Assembly: GCA_022410635.1 (NCBI GenBank) | Contig: JAJVDF010000018.1 | Location: forward strand, 431,549-495,548 | Direction: 5' to 3' | Length of the DNA: 64,000 nt | Source: Tretioscincus oriximinensis | Lineage: Eukaryota > Chordata > Lepidosauria > Squamata > Gymnophthalmidae | Shown here: positions 45,366-57,779 of the stretch, one piece after another | How positions within the stretch are numbered: position 1 is the first letter of the stretch | How the letters are laid out: each line of letters starts with the position of its first letter | Notes under the pieces: generated by a model | Databases searched by the model: none | Told to the model about the DNA's origin: nothing | What the model saw: the letters and a program-made list of their open reading frames with translations, nothing else | Translations under genes and position numbers: made by a program

Positions 45366-46069
45366 GTCACAGAAAGATTGCTAATGATTACTACAAGGGG
45401 GCATGCTTTTCACATGCCCTTCAGGGTCAGTGCAGGATCCAGATTTTTTTTTTAACAGCTTGGAGATTTTATGATAATGCAATGTATAAATTAATAAAAA
45501 TAAAAATTTTAATTGATTCCTTAAGGGAACAAATAAACTTTGACATCCCATTTGCTTGTTCATGTTGCCTCTTCAAAGCTTCCCTAGATTACTGATGCTG
45601 CAAATGTTATCAAGAAAAATATAATTGGATTCTTGTCATGCTCCCAATCTCAAAACAGTTTATATACAAACATGCCAATTTACAGAAATTGCTTTTCCTT
45701 ATTGAGTCAGGAGGNCAGCCAGCAGATTCCCTGAAATTCTTGAGTCCTGAAGTTAATCTGCTTTTTTGGACAATATCGCATTTATCAGGCCTGAAAACGA
45801 ATCAAACAAAGTTTAAAAGTGTAACCAAAGCCTAATCCATGCAGCGTATGAAGTTTGTATACCAAGTGTGGACAGCTCCTGTGTAGACAGCATTGTTTAT
45901 TAAAGTTGAGATACCTGGCATTTTTATGGGCTCCTGGAAGTGGTACTGAAAGCNCACTACTTCTGGTGCCCAGTCAAAATATCCCTGGCAACAACTATGA
46001 AAGTTGAGGATTACTCTGACTAGCCTCTAAAGNTGGGTTGGTATGGATTACCTGCAATTATAAATTTAT
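45366..46069. other. Unannotated DNA
   Basis: Nothing recognised. Confidence 0.4.
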
Positions 46070-46262
46070 TTAATTATTTATTTACACTTCTGTATCACCC
46101 TATACCCAAAGATCTCATGACACTTAACAATAAAAACAGAATTAACATGTTAAAAAACAATAGTACCATGCAGTAAGGAAGAGAATGCTGTTTTTTCCCA
46201 GCCAAAGGCCNAATTAAAGAGCTACACCTTGAGGGATTTCCTGAATAAACACAATGATGGAN
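46070..46262 (-). repeat. SINE/LINE 3'-end repeat
   Basis: 'ttatttacacttctgtatca', 'ccctatacccaaagatctca' and 'cccagccaaaggcc' match the family at 20255 and 62752 in inverse. Confidence 0.7.
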
Positions 46263-47061
46263 ACTGATGTGCCTCTAGTGAGAAACTAGGAATGGACTAA
46301 GCATGACTGTTGGNATGAGACTACCAGCAACCTCATCTATTGCAAACTGGGTTGCTTATTTCAGTTCNGTATACAGTCGAATAGAATTATTCATACTGTG
46401 CTGCAAGGCACCCAAAGTCTAACTAAAACCAGCAGGTGAGAAATTAGTAGCAAGGAANCGATACATCTGTTTACATGGGAAAGAGCTGGGTGAAAATATC
46501 TTGATATAATTCTTTAAACATTCTATAAATATCAGTGTTGGTGACAATATTTTTTCAATGTACTTTACCAGTCAGGTTAAGCATATTTTTCCTTTCAAAA
46601 AATCAAAACCACCACATAATGTAATGATAATATGTTGTAAAGTAACAAAAGAAACTATAGAAAGTGCTACCTACTTACTGCAAATNATGATTGACAGTAT
46701 TAGTATTTAAGCTAACTTTTCTCATGATCTAATAACAACAGGAAATGATTCCTGTAAGGAAAATATATATGCACAAGGATGTATTGTCTACATACATGGT
46801 GTCCTCATCTTTACCCTGGCCTTCAACATGTGCAGTTAATTTTGGGATGGCTGTCCTGTCTTATTATAAGAAGTCCTACATTTCAAAGGCATACTATGCT
46901 AATGTGTAAGCCAAAGCTGATTCATAAACCTGAAATAACCTGAAAATGCTTTCACCTAAATTATTAATGAAATCAGCCTTTCTGAGATGGGGAGGGATGA
47001 AGGGAAAGTGTTGATATATCCTTTTCCACATATTTAGCCAAGCTTTGCTCTGCTGTGGATT
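46263..47061. other. Unannotated DNA
   Basis: Nothing recognised. Confidence 0.4.
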
Positions 47062-47355
47062 AAGAAGAAGAAGANCTGGGTTCTTATACCCTGCTTTTAT
47101 CACCTTTCAAAGGGACTCAAAGTGGCTTACAAGGGTATTTTTGCCCAAAGGCTTACATTCTATCTTCTCCACCAGGTTGTGGTGGTTCCCATTCAGTTGC
47201 AATTTCTTGCAATTCATGCTTTCGAATAGTTGGATTGGCTAGAGCTACAGGCTAGTGGAAGGTGCTCACCCCTCCCAACATCCTACACAGGGCTTTGAAA
47301 CCCGATCTCCCAGATGAGAGACGGATTCCTTAGCAACTGAACTGTCCGTGCCTGC
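47062..47355 (-). mobile_element. tRNA-derived SINE, type 1
   Basis: An inverse copy with an (AAG)n tail at 47061-47074, body, and head 'actgtccgtgcctgc'. An internal deletion removes part of the 'gcaagtagatacatgg' region. Confidence 0.85.
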
Positions 47356-47589
47356 TTTTAAGCCTCGTTTGGTTCAGTTACACACAAGGAACCAGTTGCT
47401 ACCTTGCCCTGCCCTTCTGCACGAGCTGCTACTGGTTTCCATTTCATTTTTTCTTCCTTCCCAAATTAAATTTGGGCTTTTAATATAATGTTTATTTTTA
47501 ANGCCTGTTTCACCAAAGGGCTGCGCATATAGTTTTTGTTGCTTTCTTTACAACAGAAATCCTGTGGAGTAGACGGGGATGAGAGAGTT

Positions 47590-47702
47590 CTAAAGAATTG
47601 TGACTGGCCTAAAGTCATCCAGNTGCCTTCATGAAGGAATATGGAATTGAACTGGGGAACTACCAGATAAGAGTCCAATGCTCTAATCACTACACCAAAC
47701 TC
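47590..47702 (-). mobile_element. SINE type 2 head fragment
   Basis: 'tgaactggggaactaccaga' followed by 'ctctaatcactacaccaaac' is the inverse of a type-2 tRNA-like head. Confidence 0.6.
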
Positions 47703-48155
47703 GATCTCTAATATGATCTAACCTGAGGCTTTAAAATATAGGATAACAATATACCAGTAAGCTAGCTAGCTTAAGGGAGGAACGGAGGAAAGAAGGAACT
47801 TTAATTTTTAAAAAACAGAAAAAGAGAGTAGCTGGGGTGTNCACCCAAAAGTACACAGCAAGAAGTATGACTTGTGGAATTATTGACCTTTGAGGCCCAA
47901 AGCCCTCTACAACAAGGGATTTTATATATAAATGAGTTTATGAGAAACCTCACAAAAGGCTGTAGGTACCAAGTGCTGCTTTTGGAAAGTAAATAAGAAC
48001 AAATGCTTAATTAAATAAGTGATTAACTCTTGGAATGCTTACTGGCAAACATANCAGCCTAAAAGTGTACTAGAAACATCCCTTCTGCCCACAGCTACAA
48101 TTTAAAAGATGCTTTGTCCACTAGCTGATTCAGTGTGGAAATGCCTGAAGACTGA

Positions 48156-49138
48156 GGCTGCCTCCACACTTTGAAAAGAACCACAAGATCCTGGTTCTCT
48201 CATCCATGTCTCCTTGTAGGAGACAAATATGCCAGCTGTGATGAGGGCTTAAGAGTGATAGCACAGGCTGGCTGAGTTTGCTTAAAGAGCAGATGAAAAC
48301 GAGAAAAAACTGAGGCTAAATAACCGCTCAGACAAAGGACTCAGGTTAAGCATGGTTTACTCCAGGAAAAAGGAAGTGGGTGTCATCAGGTTTGCTGGTC
48401 TCAAGCACTTTTAAAACCTCCCCTGCAGGTGGTCTTACAGCTGATAAAAAAAAATCTCTCATATTTCCTCTCGGTCCATGACAAATTCCTGTCAATTTTC
48501 CCACTCCTTGCTATTCCGATGACAGCTTCCTTTCTTCTGACAAAGAAGAAAGATAATCCTGTTTTTTAAAAGCCATGTTCCATCATTAAAAGTCACTCAG
48601 GGAAGCCAGGTATAGGAAACAGGAATGCAAGGCTAGAAAAGCTATTGTTATATTTTTAAACCTAGGCTAGAAAACATTTTACAGCAGTTTAACCAAAAGA
48701 GGTTTTTGGCTAAAGCAGAGAAAGTATTCAGACATGTACAAACACAACACCACACAAGTGGCCATGCTCCACATTTTCAGGGTATTGCAGGCTATAAGCA
48801 ATTGCCCCATAGCTTGCATTTGCCAGCTTCCTGTAGGTGTGTGAGAGGACTGGANAGAAGCATCGCGCTTATGTGGCTTTTTGCAGGCGCCATGTGAGAG
48901 ATCGCCCGATTGGCTGAGCTTCCCTTCTCCTGCACAGATTTTGTGGATGTCTCACCTCACTTGCAGAACGATGTGCTGTACACTGGGATGGTAGTGGATT
49001 GGGTAATATGCGCTCTAAGAGAACACAGTGCATCAGCGCTTTACAATGCATTGATCGCTGACAAGGTGCAATCCTGTGCAATGGAACTGCCTTGATGTCT
49101 CTACCATTGAGACAGGACTCTCCCATGCAGATGCAGCC
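48156..49138. mobile_element. Non-autonomous hAT-like element, GGCTGC ends
   Basis: The ends GGCTGCCTCCACACTTTG and (inverse) GGCTGCATCTGCATGGGA bound about 980 bp. The interior carries the repeat shared with 44980-45365. Short frames on both strands near 48870-49126 are not recognised proteins. The target-site duplication is unclear. Confidence 0.5.
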
Positions 49139-49799
49139 TGAGTAATAATTGATTTAATCATCAAGAACAGAAATAGTTAAGCTTGGGTCTTCTTGATGTT
49201 TTAAAACTCTAGCCACTAAACCAAAATTTTCTCTAAATGCTTCAAACTATGCATCCAGAAAATGTGTGCCAAACATTTTTTGCACATTCAGTTTAAGTGA
49301 ATAGTCTCTATTTAACCATATAGGGAATGCCAAGATATTTTAACATCTCTGGAATGCTTACTTTGGTTCTTTCACTGATGGAACAAATATAAGATACTGA
49401 ATGTTTCCCATGTCTTGGGTACTCTTCAGGAATATGGTGTAACTATAGCATACTGTTGGCTCAGAGAGCAGATATACAGGAAACNAATAGACAAGGAATG
49501 AAAACAAAGAATCCATAATTATATTCCTCCTTTTCCACTTCAGCAGTTGAATTAAGCAATTCAAGATATGATCAATGCCTGAATAGGAAGTTTTATGGGC
49601 TGCAGATGGGTGGGTGGGAATCTAAGTTTAGACCTTTCCTGACCACAGGAATAGTAGAAATGAAAAGAAAGATGGAAACATGCTATATGCACAAGATTAT
49701 TTTTTTTAAAAAAAAATTGAAAATGTAATAATATTATAAATATTATAAAAATTCAAAACTAGATGAATGTGAAAAATAAATACTCTTCAATTATTCAAA

Positions 49800-49880
49800 T
49801 ATACTTGGGATATACTTGGTTACCCACCCTGAGTCCTTGAATAAAGGGAGGGATATAAATACAACTAAGTAATAAATAAA
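49800..49880 (+). repeat. 3'-end scrap with TAAATAAA-type tail
   Basis: 'ccaccctgagtccttgaata', then 'gggagggatataaatacaac' and 'aataaataaa', a CR1/L2-mobilised 3' end. Confidence 0.5.
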
Positions 49881-49904
49881 CCTTTGCTTAGAAGTCCAGA
49901 CTAT

Positions 49905-49970
49905 TGAACCTTAGAATGTTCTTAAGCCAATCCATCTAGCCCAGCATTCTTTCTCACAATGTTCCCCATT
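49905..49970 (-). mobile_element. CR1-type 3' UTR scrap
   Basis: The minus strand reads 'agaatgctgggctagatgga' and ends 'cttaagaacatt', the inverse of the tail region at 5240-5297. Confidence 0.6.
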
Positions 49971-50576
49971 TAGGGGCATGGAGTGAATTGCCAGTGTTAA
50001 GAGCATGGGAAAATAGTGGCAGTTTCTCCACTCCCTTGGCCATCACCATTGCTTACCACCTTGCTGCTCTCCAGGTAGGGGAAGGAATGATTGGGTAGCT
50101 GAGAGGCCCCTGCCTGGGCTGCTACTGCCTTCTTTCCTCTGGCAATGCTGCCTCCTCTCCCTTCCTGGAGACTCTTCTGTACTGCTTGCTGTGCCTCAGT
50201 GAGTTTCGCATATTAGATTCAAATTTTAGGTGATTTTCTTTACGAGATGGAGGGCCTGCTATTATTAGTAATATTTCTTGTTGTTGTTTATATTTTGCAT
50301 TCTTACGAATTCTTAAGAATTTTGCAACCATATTTGTATTCTCTTTTTTTTTTATACTTTTCGCCCCATCAACTGCTTCAGAGCATTCTTAAGCAGCAAA
50401 AGACAAAACTTCTGTCTGTCCTCAAATCCCTGAAAACTGGCCTGCCTATCTCACCAAATCTGGATGTATCTTGTCATCAATTATAGTAGCTTTCACTACA
50501 TTTAGTATTTATTCAGTTAGTCTAATTCTTTTCTTAAAGCTATCAAAGATGAATTGGCTGACTACAACAGGCCCCA
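49971..50576. other. Unannotated DNA
   Basis: Nothing recognised. Confidence 0.4.
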
Positions 50577-51620
50577 GCCTGGCTTAGTGATCGGACTCAA
50601 AGAGTGATAATAAATGGTTGCACATCCAATTGGAAGAATGTTTCAAGTGGGGTACCACAAGGGTCTGTCCTAGGCCCAGTGCTATTTAACATATTTATAA
50701 ATTATCTAGATGAAGGAATTGAAGGAAAACTTATCAAATTTGCTGATGACACAAAACTAGGTGGTGTTGCTAATACTAAACAAGATAGAGATAGGATTCA
50801 AAAAGATCTAGACAAACTTGAACAATGGGCTGAAACTAAAAGAATGGTATTTAACACAGAGAAATGCAAGATCCTACATCTGGGCAAAAATAATGAAACA
50901 GCACATATAGAATGGGAGGAATATGTCTGAGCAGCAGCACAGGTGAGAAGGACCTGGGTGTTTTGGTAGATCACAGATTAAACATGAGTCAACAGTGTGA
51001 AGCAGCTGCAAAAAAGGCAAACACAATCCTGGGATGTATCAAGAGGGGCATAGAATCTCACTCACGTGAAGTAATTATTCCTCTCTACAGTACTTTGGTA
51101 CGACCACACTTGGAATACTGTGTTCAGTTCTGGGGGGCCCAATTTAAAAAGGACATTGATAAACTAGAGCAAGTACAAAAGAGAGTTACAAGGATGGTGA
51201 GTGGTCTGGAAACCATGTCCTATGAGGAATGGTTAAAGGATCTAGGGATGTTTAGTCTGCAAAAGAGAAGACTGAGAGGAGATCTGATAGCTGTCTACAA
51301 ATATCTGAAGGGCTGTCACAGAGCAGAGGGATCGACATTGTTCTCATTANCACATGGAAGGACTAGAAACAATGGGATGAAACTGCAAGGGAGTAGATTT
51401 AGATTAGATATCAGAAAAAACTTTCTAACAGTCAGGGTGATAAACCAGTGGAACAGTTTGCCACAGGGGGTGGTGAGTTCGCCTTCACTGGAAGTCTTCA
51501 AACAGAGGCTGGACAGTCATCTGTCTGGGAAGGTTTAATGAATCCTGCATCGAGCAGGGGGTTGGACCCGATNACCCTGGAGGTCCCTTCCAACTCTATG
51601 ATTCTATGATTCTATGATTC
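50577..51620 (+). mobile_element. CR1 LINE, 3' third with reverse-transcriptase core
   Basis: This is the best-preserved retroelement here. The frame from about 50577 gives SDRTQRVIINGC, SSGVPQGSVLGPVLFNIFIN, KFADDTKLGG (catalytic Asp pair) and FNTEKCKILHLGKNN. A frame change near 50905-50925 shifts to a second frame, which continues [45 protein letters not shown] and RKNFLTVRVINQWNSLPQGV, ending in TAA at 51536-51538. The 3' end is the CR1-type octamer repeat (ATTCTATG)n at 51593-51620. The element is 5'-truncated, and the frame change makes it non-coding, so it is a dead copy of moderate age. Confidence 0.93.
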
Positions 51621-51669
51621 ACTCTCAGGTTAGTTTGCATGGCATATTGTTATATATTTATAAGAATTA

Positions 51670-51926
51670 CAGTGATGTAGAAATTAAGAACCACTGCCTT
51701 TCAACAGAGAGGTCAGCATTTGACACCCATATGCCTGCCGTGTCATGGAGTCACTGCCCTCTACTGGCTTTAGCTTCTACCAACATAGTTGTTCAAAAGC
51801 AAGCATTTGCAAGTAGATGAATAGGTATCATCACAATGTAAGCCTTTGGGTGAAAAATAGCTTGTAAGCCACTTTGAGTCACTTTGGGTAAGAAAAGTGG
51901 GGCATAAAACCCAGACCTTCTTCTTC
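51670..51926 (+). mobile_element. tRNA-derived SINE, type 3
   Basis: 'cctttcaacagagaggtcag', 'gcatttgcaagtagatgaat', 'gagtcactttgggtaagaaa' and a TTC tail. Confidence 0.78.
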
Positions 51927-52690
51927 TACTGCAAAAGTTTAAGAGAAATCATCCATTCAGCTAACCATGTTTACAAGACATTGGATGTCCCAGGTAAGGC
52001 TTATATTCAAACTTAATTTTTCTTCTCCTCAATATAAACTGCATTTTATTACACCTTGGACTTGAAAACAAAACACAGGGAAAAGGGGATGACATTCTAT
52101 TCATTTATTACCATATGCTGATAACAGTTTGGGCTGTATTTATTAACAACATGAATAGGTTTACAAAGGGCCTCTCCAATCCTAAAGAATCAGGGAAAAA
52201 TACATTTTTCTTGTTTTTAGTTTGACAGTTCCAATATTGAAGATGGTTTCAAAACATGTGAATGACAGGCTCTAAGACATAAACCTCAGAGAANACAATT
52301 TGTTTTCTACCAAATTAGCACTCAATTTATTTCAGCCTAGACCACCTTTATCTCCCTATTTGATGCAGTTAGAAATATACAGTATTTACTTTTAAACCTT
52401 CTTCAGTACTGAGTGAAGAATAACCTTAATCCATTTCTTTTCTAGTTTTGTAGTACTACCATGGATATGCCAGATGGGGGCACCAAAACAGCAGCTGAAA
52501 GGTGTTCTCACACCTTAGAAGAGAAACAGTTGTCTTAANAGCAAGTAGGAAAAATACATTAAGATCTAAGGAAACTGGTCATTCAAATGGGACTTTAAGA
52601 ATACAGCACTGTTCAGAGGAAACTCATGTTGATAAAAAATATCCCTTGCAGTGTGTATTTTCTCATCTATCTCAAGATACTTTGAGCATG
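51927..52690. other. Unannotated DNA
   Basis: Nothing recognised. Confidence 0.4.
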
Positions 52691-52722
52691 TATACTACTC
52701 AAAACAATTAAGGGAACACTTA
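52691..52722 (+). mobile_element. Solo terminal repeat of the Tc1-like MITE
   Basis: TATACTACTCAAAACAATTA continuing to AACACTTA, one base different in the core from the 30455 copy. Its partner arm is missing because a GGCTGC element abuts it. Confidence 0.7.
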
Positions 52723-52874
52723 GGCTGCGTTCACATGATGAGCTAAAAACTGGAATAAAGCTGTATTCCAGAATATAGCANTGGCGTGTCCCTTCACACC
52801 ACGAAGCTATATTCCGGAATATGCAATNGTGTGTCTGTGCATACNTATTCTTGAATTCTCATCATATGCAGCCG
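52723..52874. mobile_element. hAT-like MITE with GGCTGC ends
   Basis: The left end GGCTGCGTTCACATGATGAG and the inverse right end GGCTGCATATGATGAG bound about 150 bp. Inside, 'agctgtattccagaatatag' and 'agctatattccggaatatgc' are related. Confidence 0.65.
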
Positions 52875-53260
52875 GGTCTGCTGCATTGCTTTGGCTGTGC
52901 CCTCCTTCCAGTCAGCCCTCCACCTGTTTTGGGGGATGCTGCCTGGAGATCGGGCTGTCAAATGGTTTGGATGAGGTGAGGTGGAAGAGGTGGGGAGGTT
53001 GACAGGATGTCTGTCATTGTTCCCCTTTGTTTCGGGGATCCACACAGCATCCCCGAAAAGCAGGCGGCTGGCTGGCTGGCTGGAAGGAGGGCACAGCCAA
53101 AGCAATGCGGCAGAGCTGGCTGCATGTCACAAGAAGCCTTTTCCTTAGCCCAGGCTGCCCTCCGCCTGCNTTCAGGGGCTGCTGCCTGGAGATCGGCTCT
53201 GCAAAGCGATGAGCAGCATTGACAGATGTCCTGATATACAGGCAGCAGCTGGATTTATCA
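52865..53260. repeat. GC-rich accordion repeat block 2
   Basis: It shares 'gcattgctttggctgtgccc' with block 1 at 20600, and 'gatgagcagcattgacagat' with 20509. The first word also occurs inverted at about 53090-53110, so the block folds back on itself. Confidence 0.75.
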
Positions 53261-53291
53261 CAATATATTATGGTCCTCTTCTGGGTCTCTT

Positions 53292-53642
53292 TTGCATCCC
53301 TCTAGTTATGGTCTCTCTGAACAGGAAGAAACATATTCTGGACTGGTGTGTGTGNAAAATAGCTTCATAATGTGTTTTAGATCCATAATACTATTAGACC
53401 TTGTTAAACTGGTTGGCCATACAGTAGGGGTAGGGTTTTGGGAATTTGTCTCTGAAACTTGTGTAGAGGTTGATCTAGATGAGAAGACTGACTCATCTGA
53501 ACCAGCTCACTTACCGAAGATTACTTTTGACGTTTGCAGAAAGGGAGAATTCTATTTTAATATGTGTTATAATAATTTGCACCTTTTATCTTTTGCTATT
53601 ATTATCCACCCTGTGAACTATGGTGAAGGGAATGATTTCTAG
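53292..53642 (+). other. Unrecognised open reading frame before an A-rich end
   Basis: A 116-codon open frame, with one ambiguous base, ends in TAG at 53640 and is followed at once by an A-rich stretch (AAAAAATAAAAATAAA). I do not recognise the product. The stop plus A-rich end could mark the 3' end of a retroposed sequence. It could equally be chance. Confidence 0.25.
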
Positions 53643-56090
53643 ATTAAAAAATAAAAATAAACGAGCGTGCATTTGTCTGATTTTACTCATTATTTTTTCC
53701 TCCTGCTAGTTATTATTTATGTTTCCAGTTCGGAAATAGCAAGGAACATATAGGTATGGTTTTCAATTAGAATATGACTGCAGTGTGTAAACTATTCACA
53801 GTCCAATATATAAGAGGGAATTCATGATAGTCCATCCAATTAGATAGCAAGGCGGGCATAACTCCTGCCTCTTTCGATGTCTGATTGGAAGGACCATCAC
53901 TGAAACAGCAGAGAAAACCGCCCTCCACCAGACCTCCCAACACGTAACGTGTTCCCAAGGTTTGGCCTTGGTAGAACATCAATGGCTCCATTGGGCAGGA
54001 GCAGCTGGGAGAGGTGGCTTGCCAGGGACCTGGGGAACTCAGGATAGAGCCCGAGCTGATTGCCAATAGACAGCTCGTGTGAATCCCCCTAGTATAAAAT
54101 AATGTAGTATAACTATTTTTTCTGCATACACAAAAAGTTGGAGGGACCTGGTCTCTTTCTTAAATGTGAGTTTGGTGCAGTTTAAAAGTTATAAACTATA
54201 TAGCAAGAAATTGAATCAACTATCATGACTACATGAGTATAAAGCATTGTGAATAATGATAATTGGTACTCACATTTTAAAAGCCAGAAACTTCCTGTTT
54301 TTAAATATCATTTAATTTTTGTGAAATTTAATTCTTTATTGCTCAGCAAACTGCAATAGATATGGTGTCTGTAACATTGAGAGTTCTGATATGATTTATT
54401 TAAAATCCTTCAGTATTGCTTCCCTGAAAAATCAAAATATCAAAGTAGTTCAAAACATCTTTAGTAACAACTAAAGGCAGCAATGAGAGAAAACATTCTC
54501 TAATAGAGAATAGACTACTTATCAGTCTTTTGTAAATTTTGTCAAAACTTACTTATTTTTCAGTTATCTTTATTTAGAAACANCAACTTTAGTGAAAACA
54601 AAATTCAAAAGCTATGCATTTTATGATTTGGAACAAGTTTCTCAAGCCACACATGACAGATAAGCTATTATACAGAGCAACTGCTAAGTTGCAGATTCCT
54701 GTGGGAGCTCACACCCATCTAATACATCATGTTTATTATGGCTTTTAAGATTATCTCATATTCACCTAATGCAATCCAGTACTCTATAATTTCTCCTCTT
54801 CTCAGAGCAGAATATAGTCCTACAAATATTTGCGTTTAACAATTTAGCATGTAATGGTTTATTATGGTTTTTAAAGGCTGAGTTAAACTCACCAAAGACA
54901 ACCCTTTAACACATTGAAGTTTCTTCTTCCCTAAGCAGGATTCAGTCCTGCAAATATTTGCATTTAACAATCCAAACTGCAAGCTTAGTGCTAATGGTCA
55001 GGAGTTATGACAAGACATCCAGTTCCTGAAACATCTGGCTGAAGAAATGGCTACTGCATGAAATTTCAGCCTTAGCATTTACTCCTGGGACACATCTACC
55101 AAGCAAGAGCTTGCAGCTTATGAGAATCTGGCTTAACTCTTTCCTGTACTTAGAAGTCCATTTTATTTTCTGTTAATTTAACTAACCTCCTTATTTCTGC
55201 TTCCTATCTTAACTTTCAAGGAAGATATTGTCATTATGATTTGAACCCTGTGTCTTGTAGCCTAGGATCTCTAGTACCACCCTTGTTGTATATATCAATT
55301 TGTTGGTTTNGAATATGGTGATAGTTTCTTGCTGTGTTGGAATCTGTTATTATCTCATCTGAAAGTAGTTCTGTGNTAAGCCTGTGTAATCTAGTGTGCC
55401 ATATAAAGCTTGTTCATAATTAATGTCCTCATTTCAGTAGTTCTGCCTTGCAGTCCTAGTAGTGGTGCTGATGTCTTTTCAACTTCTTCTGTAGGCGGTT
55501 GGCTGCATTCTTAAGATTTCTTCGCTATTATTGCAATTTACACCTGTTCCCTGTAGCTTATCAATTTCTAGTTCAGATACAGTAAACTTTCCTCTTGATT
55601 ATATTTGATTGTTGTGAAATTAGTACTATTTCCATGAGTACAGATACAGGGGAAACCTCATATTTCCTACCATTAGGCTTGCTCCTTTTCTTTTGGACAG
55701 ATTTTATCTGAAGTTGTGCCACCTTTGGTGGAAGGGGTAATATAAATAAACACCATCATCATCATTGATTGTTAGCTATCCATTGTAAGGTATTCTTCCT
55801 CTTTATACATCATTTTATGAAACTTTGCTTTTACTTGTTTAACTGAGCCAATTTTTCAAAGCAAAATATTGGTGCCCTTGTTAGTCTTTCTGCTTCTTGA
55901 CTGTATTGATAAGATTTGTCAATCTTTACAAAGAGACATCTCAATTGTGCACTATACACACTAAAGTGTCCTCAGACTCCCAAGGCAGATTTAGGTCTCA
56001 GTAATATGCAACTACATGTCATAGAGGGACCTTCTGGTTCATAAAGTCTAAGTATTGTGTGGCTGTAGACTGCTGTTATTAGTATTATTA
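53643..56090. other. Unannotated intergenic DNA
   Basis: A near-duplicate 'tcctgcaaatatttgcattt' word pair lies at about 54821-54845 and 54946-54971, both followed by AACAAT. 'aacacgtaacgtgtt' near 53940 is a small palindrome. No gene recognised. Confidence 0.4.
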
Positions 56091-56235
56091 CTGCAGATTT
56101 AAGGATGAGTATAGTACTCTTCCAAATTCAATCATGCCTAATTTAGATATAGTGATAGACATATCATTGTATCAAAATTAGAAATAATTGACAAAGAATT
56201 GGGAAGAGGACTATGCTCATCCTTTAGACCTGCAG
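56091..56235. repeat. Long imperfect hairpin, 145 bp
   Basis: The sequence folds back around GAC near 56158-56160. The arms (about 70 bases each) both start from CTGCAG and share GGATGAG, ATAGT, CTCTTCC, AATT and CTAATTT in inverse order, roughly 80 % paired with one bulge. Confidence 0.82.
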
Positions 56236-57449
56236 TATGAGTCTGAAGTCCTTGGAATTTCATTAAACTTCAAACCTTAAAACAGTATACTAAGCAATAC
56301 TATCATTATCATAGTCATGATCACTGTCTCCACAAATATTCTCAATTATTATNTTTAAATTTTTATTTAGTAATAGGTAGACTTCCTTTTGCATTATGAG
56401 GAGTGACTCAAAACAATGCCAAAAATTCAGAGAAGGCAGGGGTGATTAGGTTAGAGATGGGATACATGGTGTCAAAATCCAGTGGTTACACATACTTTAT
56501 ATCAAAGACAGATTCCAGGCAATGATATGGTAGAAAAGCACTTTGTGACCCATTTACAGACTAACTGCCTGCTAGCACTAATAATATTTTAAGTATGTTG
56601 CCCTTGGTTTTAATTTCGTGGATAATTATAGCGAGCATATGTCTGGGCCTTTCATTTCCACACTAGCACTGCTGGTAACATGTGTCCAACAATATGAGAC
56701 CCTTTGCCAGCCAAATTTTCTCATCATCATTACTGACACCCAATACCTTTGCGCAAGCATGGGTTGCTACTTTTAGTGACAGGAAGGTAACAACATTCTA
56801 TGTGAACCAAAGGTAGTTGAGAAGTGTAGAAAGTATTTCAGTGAGTCAACTCAGTTTTTGCCATTTCCCTAAAGCATAGACATATTGTCTATGATCCAAA
56901 TCAGTCACATTTTAGACCTGAGCATTCAAAACCTCAGAAATAGGGGGTTCGCAAAAAATGTCTATCAGACAAAACCAAGTTACTGGACAGCTGCGACTAT
57001 TGGGAGACTTCAAATCCATTGCCAAATTTCTAAGCCTTATTTAATATTCCCTAATTATTAATCCACTATTTATTTAAACTATTGGATTGTTTCCTGTCTC
57101 CTATCGTCTGTCCTGCAGTGAAGTTATAAGATTGTCATAGACCACACTTCCATGGTAACAGACAGTGGGACTGTACACAGTGGTCTGTGTTTTCCAGTCA
57201 GCAAAGAAGGAGGTTTTGGAAAGCAAATGCTTTCTTTCCCCCTTCATTTTATCAAAAGCCCTGTCTAATAATCTAAGCAAAAAGTTCAGCAGCCATTAAT
57301 ACTACTGTGAAAGTTCAACCACTTTTACTACTTTTGACACATTCATGTATATCTTTGTGTTTAAATAAATAACACTTATCAAGCATTACTAAAATATAGT
57401 GCTTAGATTAATCTGATCATTTGTTCTACTACACACAGGAAAGCCAGAA
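56236..57449. other. Unannotated DNA
   Basis: Nothing recognised. Confidence 0.4.
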
Positions 57450-57582
57450 CATGGATTAGGATATTTTGGCCTTCTTCTGTTGCAGACTGCCCAGGTGCAA
57501 TTGGTGGGTCACTGTGTGAGACAGAATGCTGGACTAGATGGGCTTTGGCCCAATTCACCAGGGCTGCTCTTACGTTCTTAAG
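57450..57582 (+). mobile_element. CR1-type 3' UTR fragment
   Basis: 'cagactgcccaggtgcaatt', 'gaatgctggactagatgggc' and the tail 'cttacgttcttaag' match the ends at 5200-5297 and 22520-22632. Confidence 0.8.
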
Positions 57583-57779
57583 AGTGGAAAAAAATCACAT
57601 CAAAAATATGAAATTCAGGTCAAAGCATGTATGTCTTTTTCAACTGTACAGAATTACCAGAGGCAGCTGATGAAGGCAGCTATAGCCCAATGCCTCATGG
57701 CAAATTTGTTTTGTTTTGTTTTCTTTATATCCATGCTAATACAAATTCCCTTGGTTTTTTATTCATTACTTTTTTAAAA

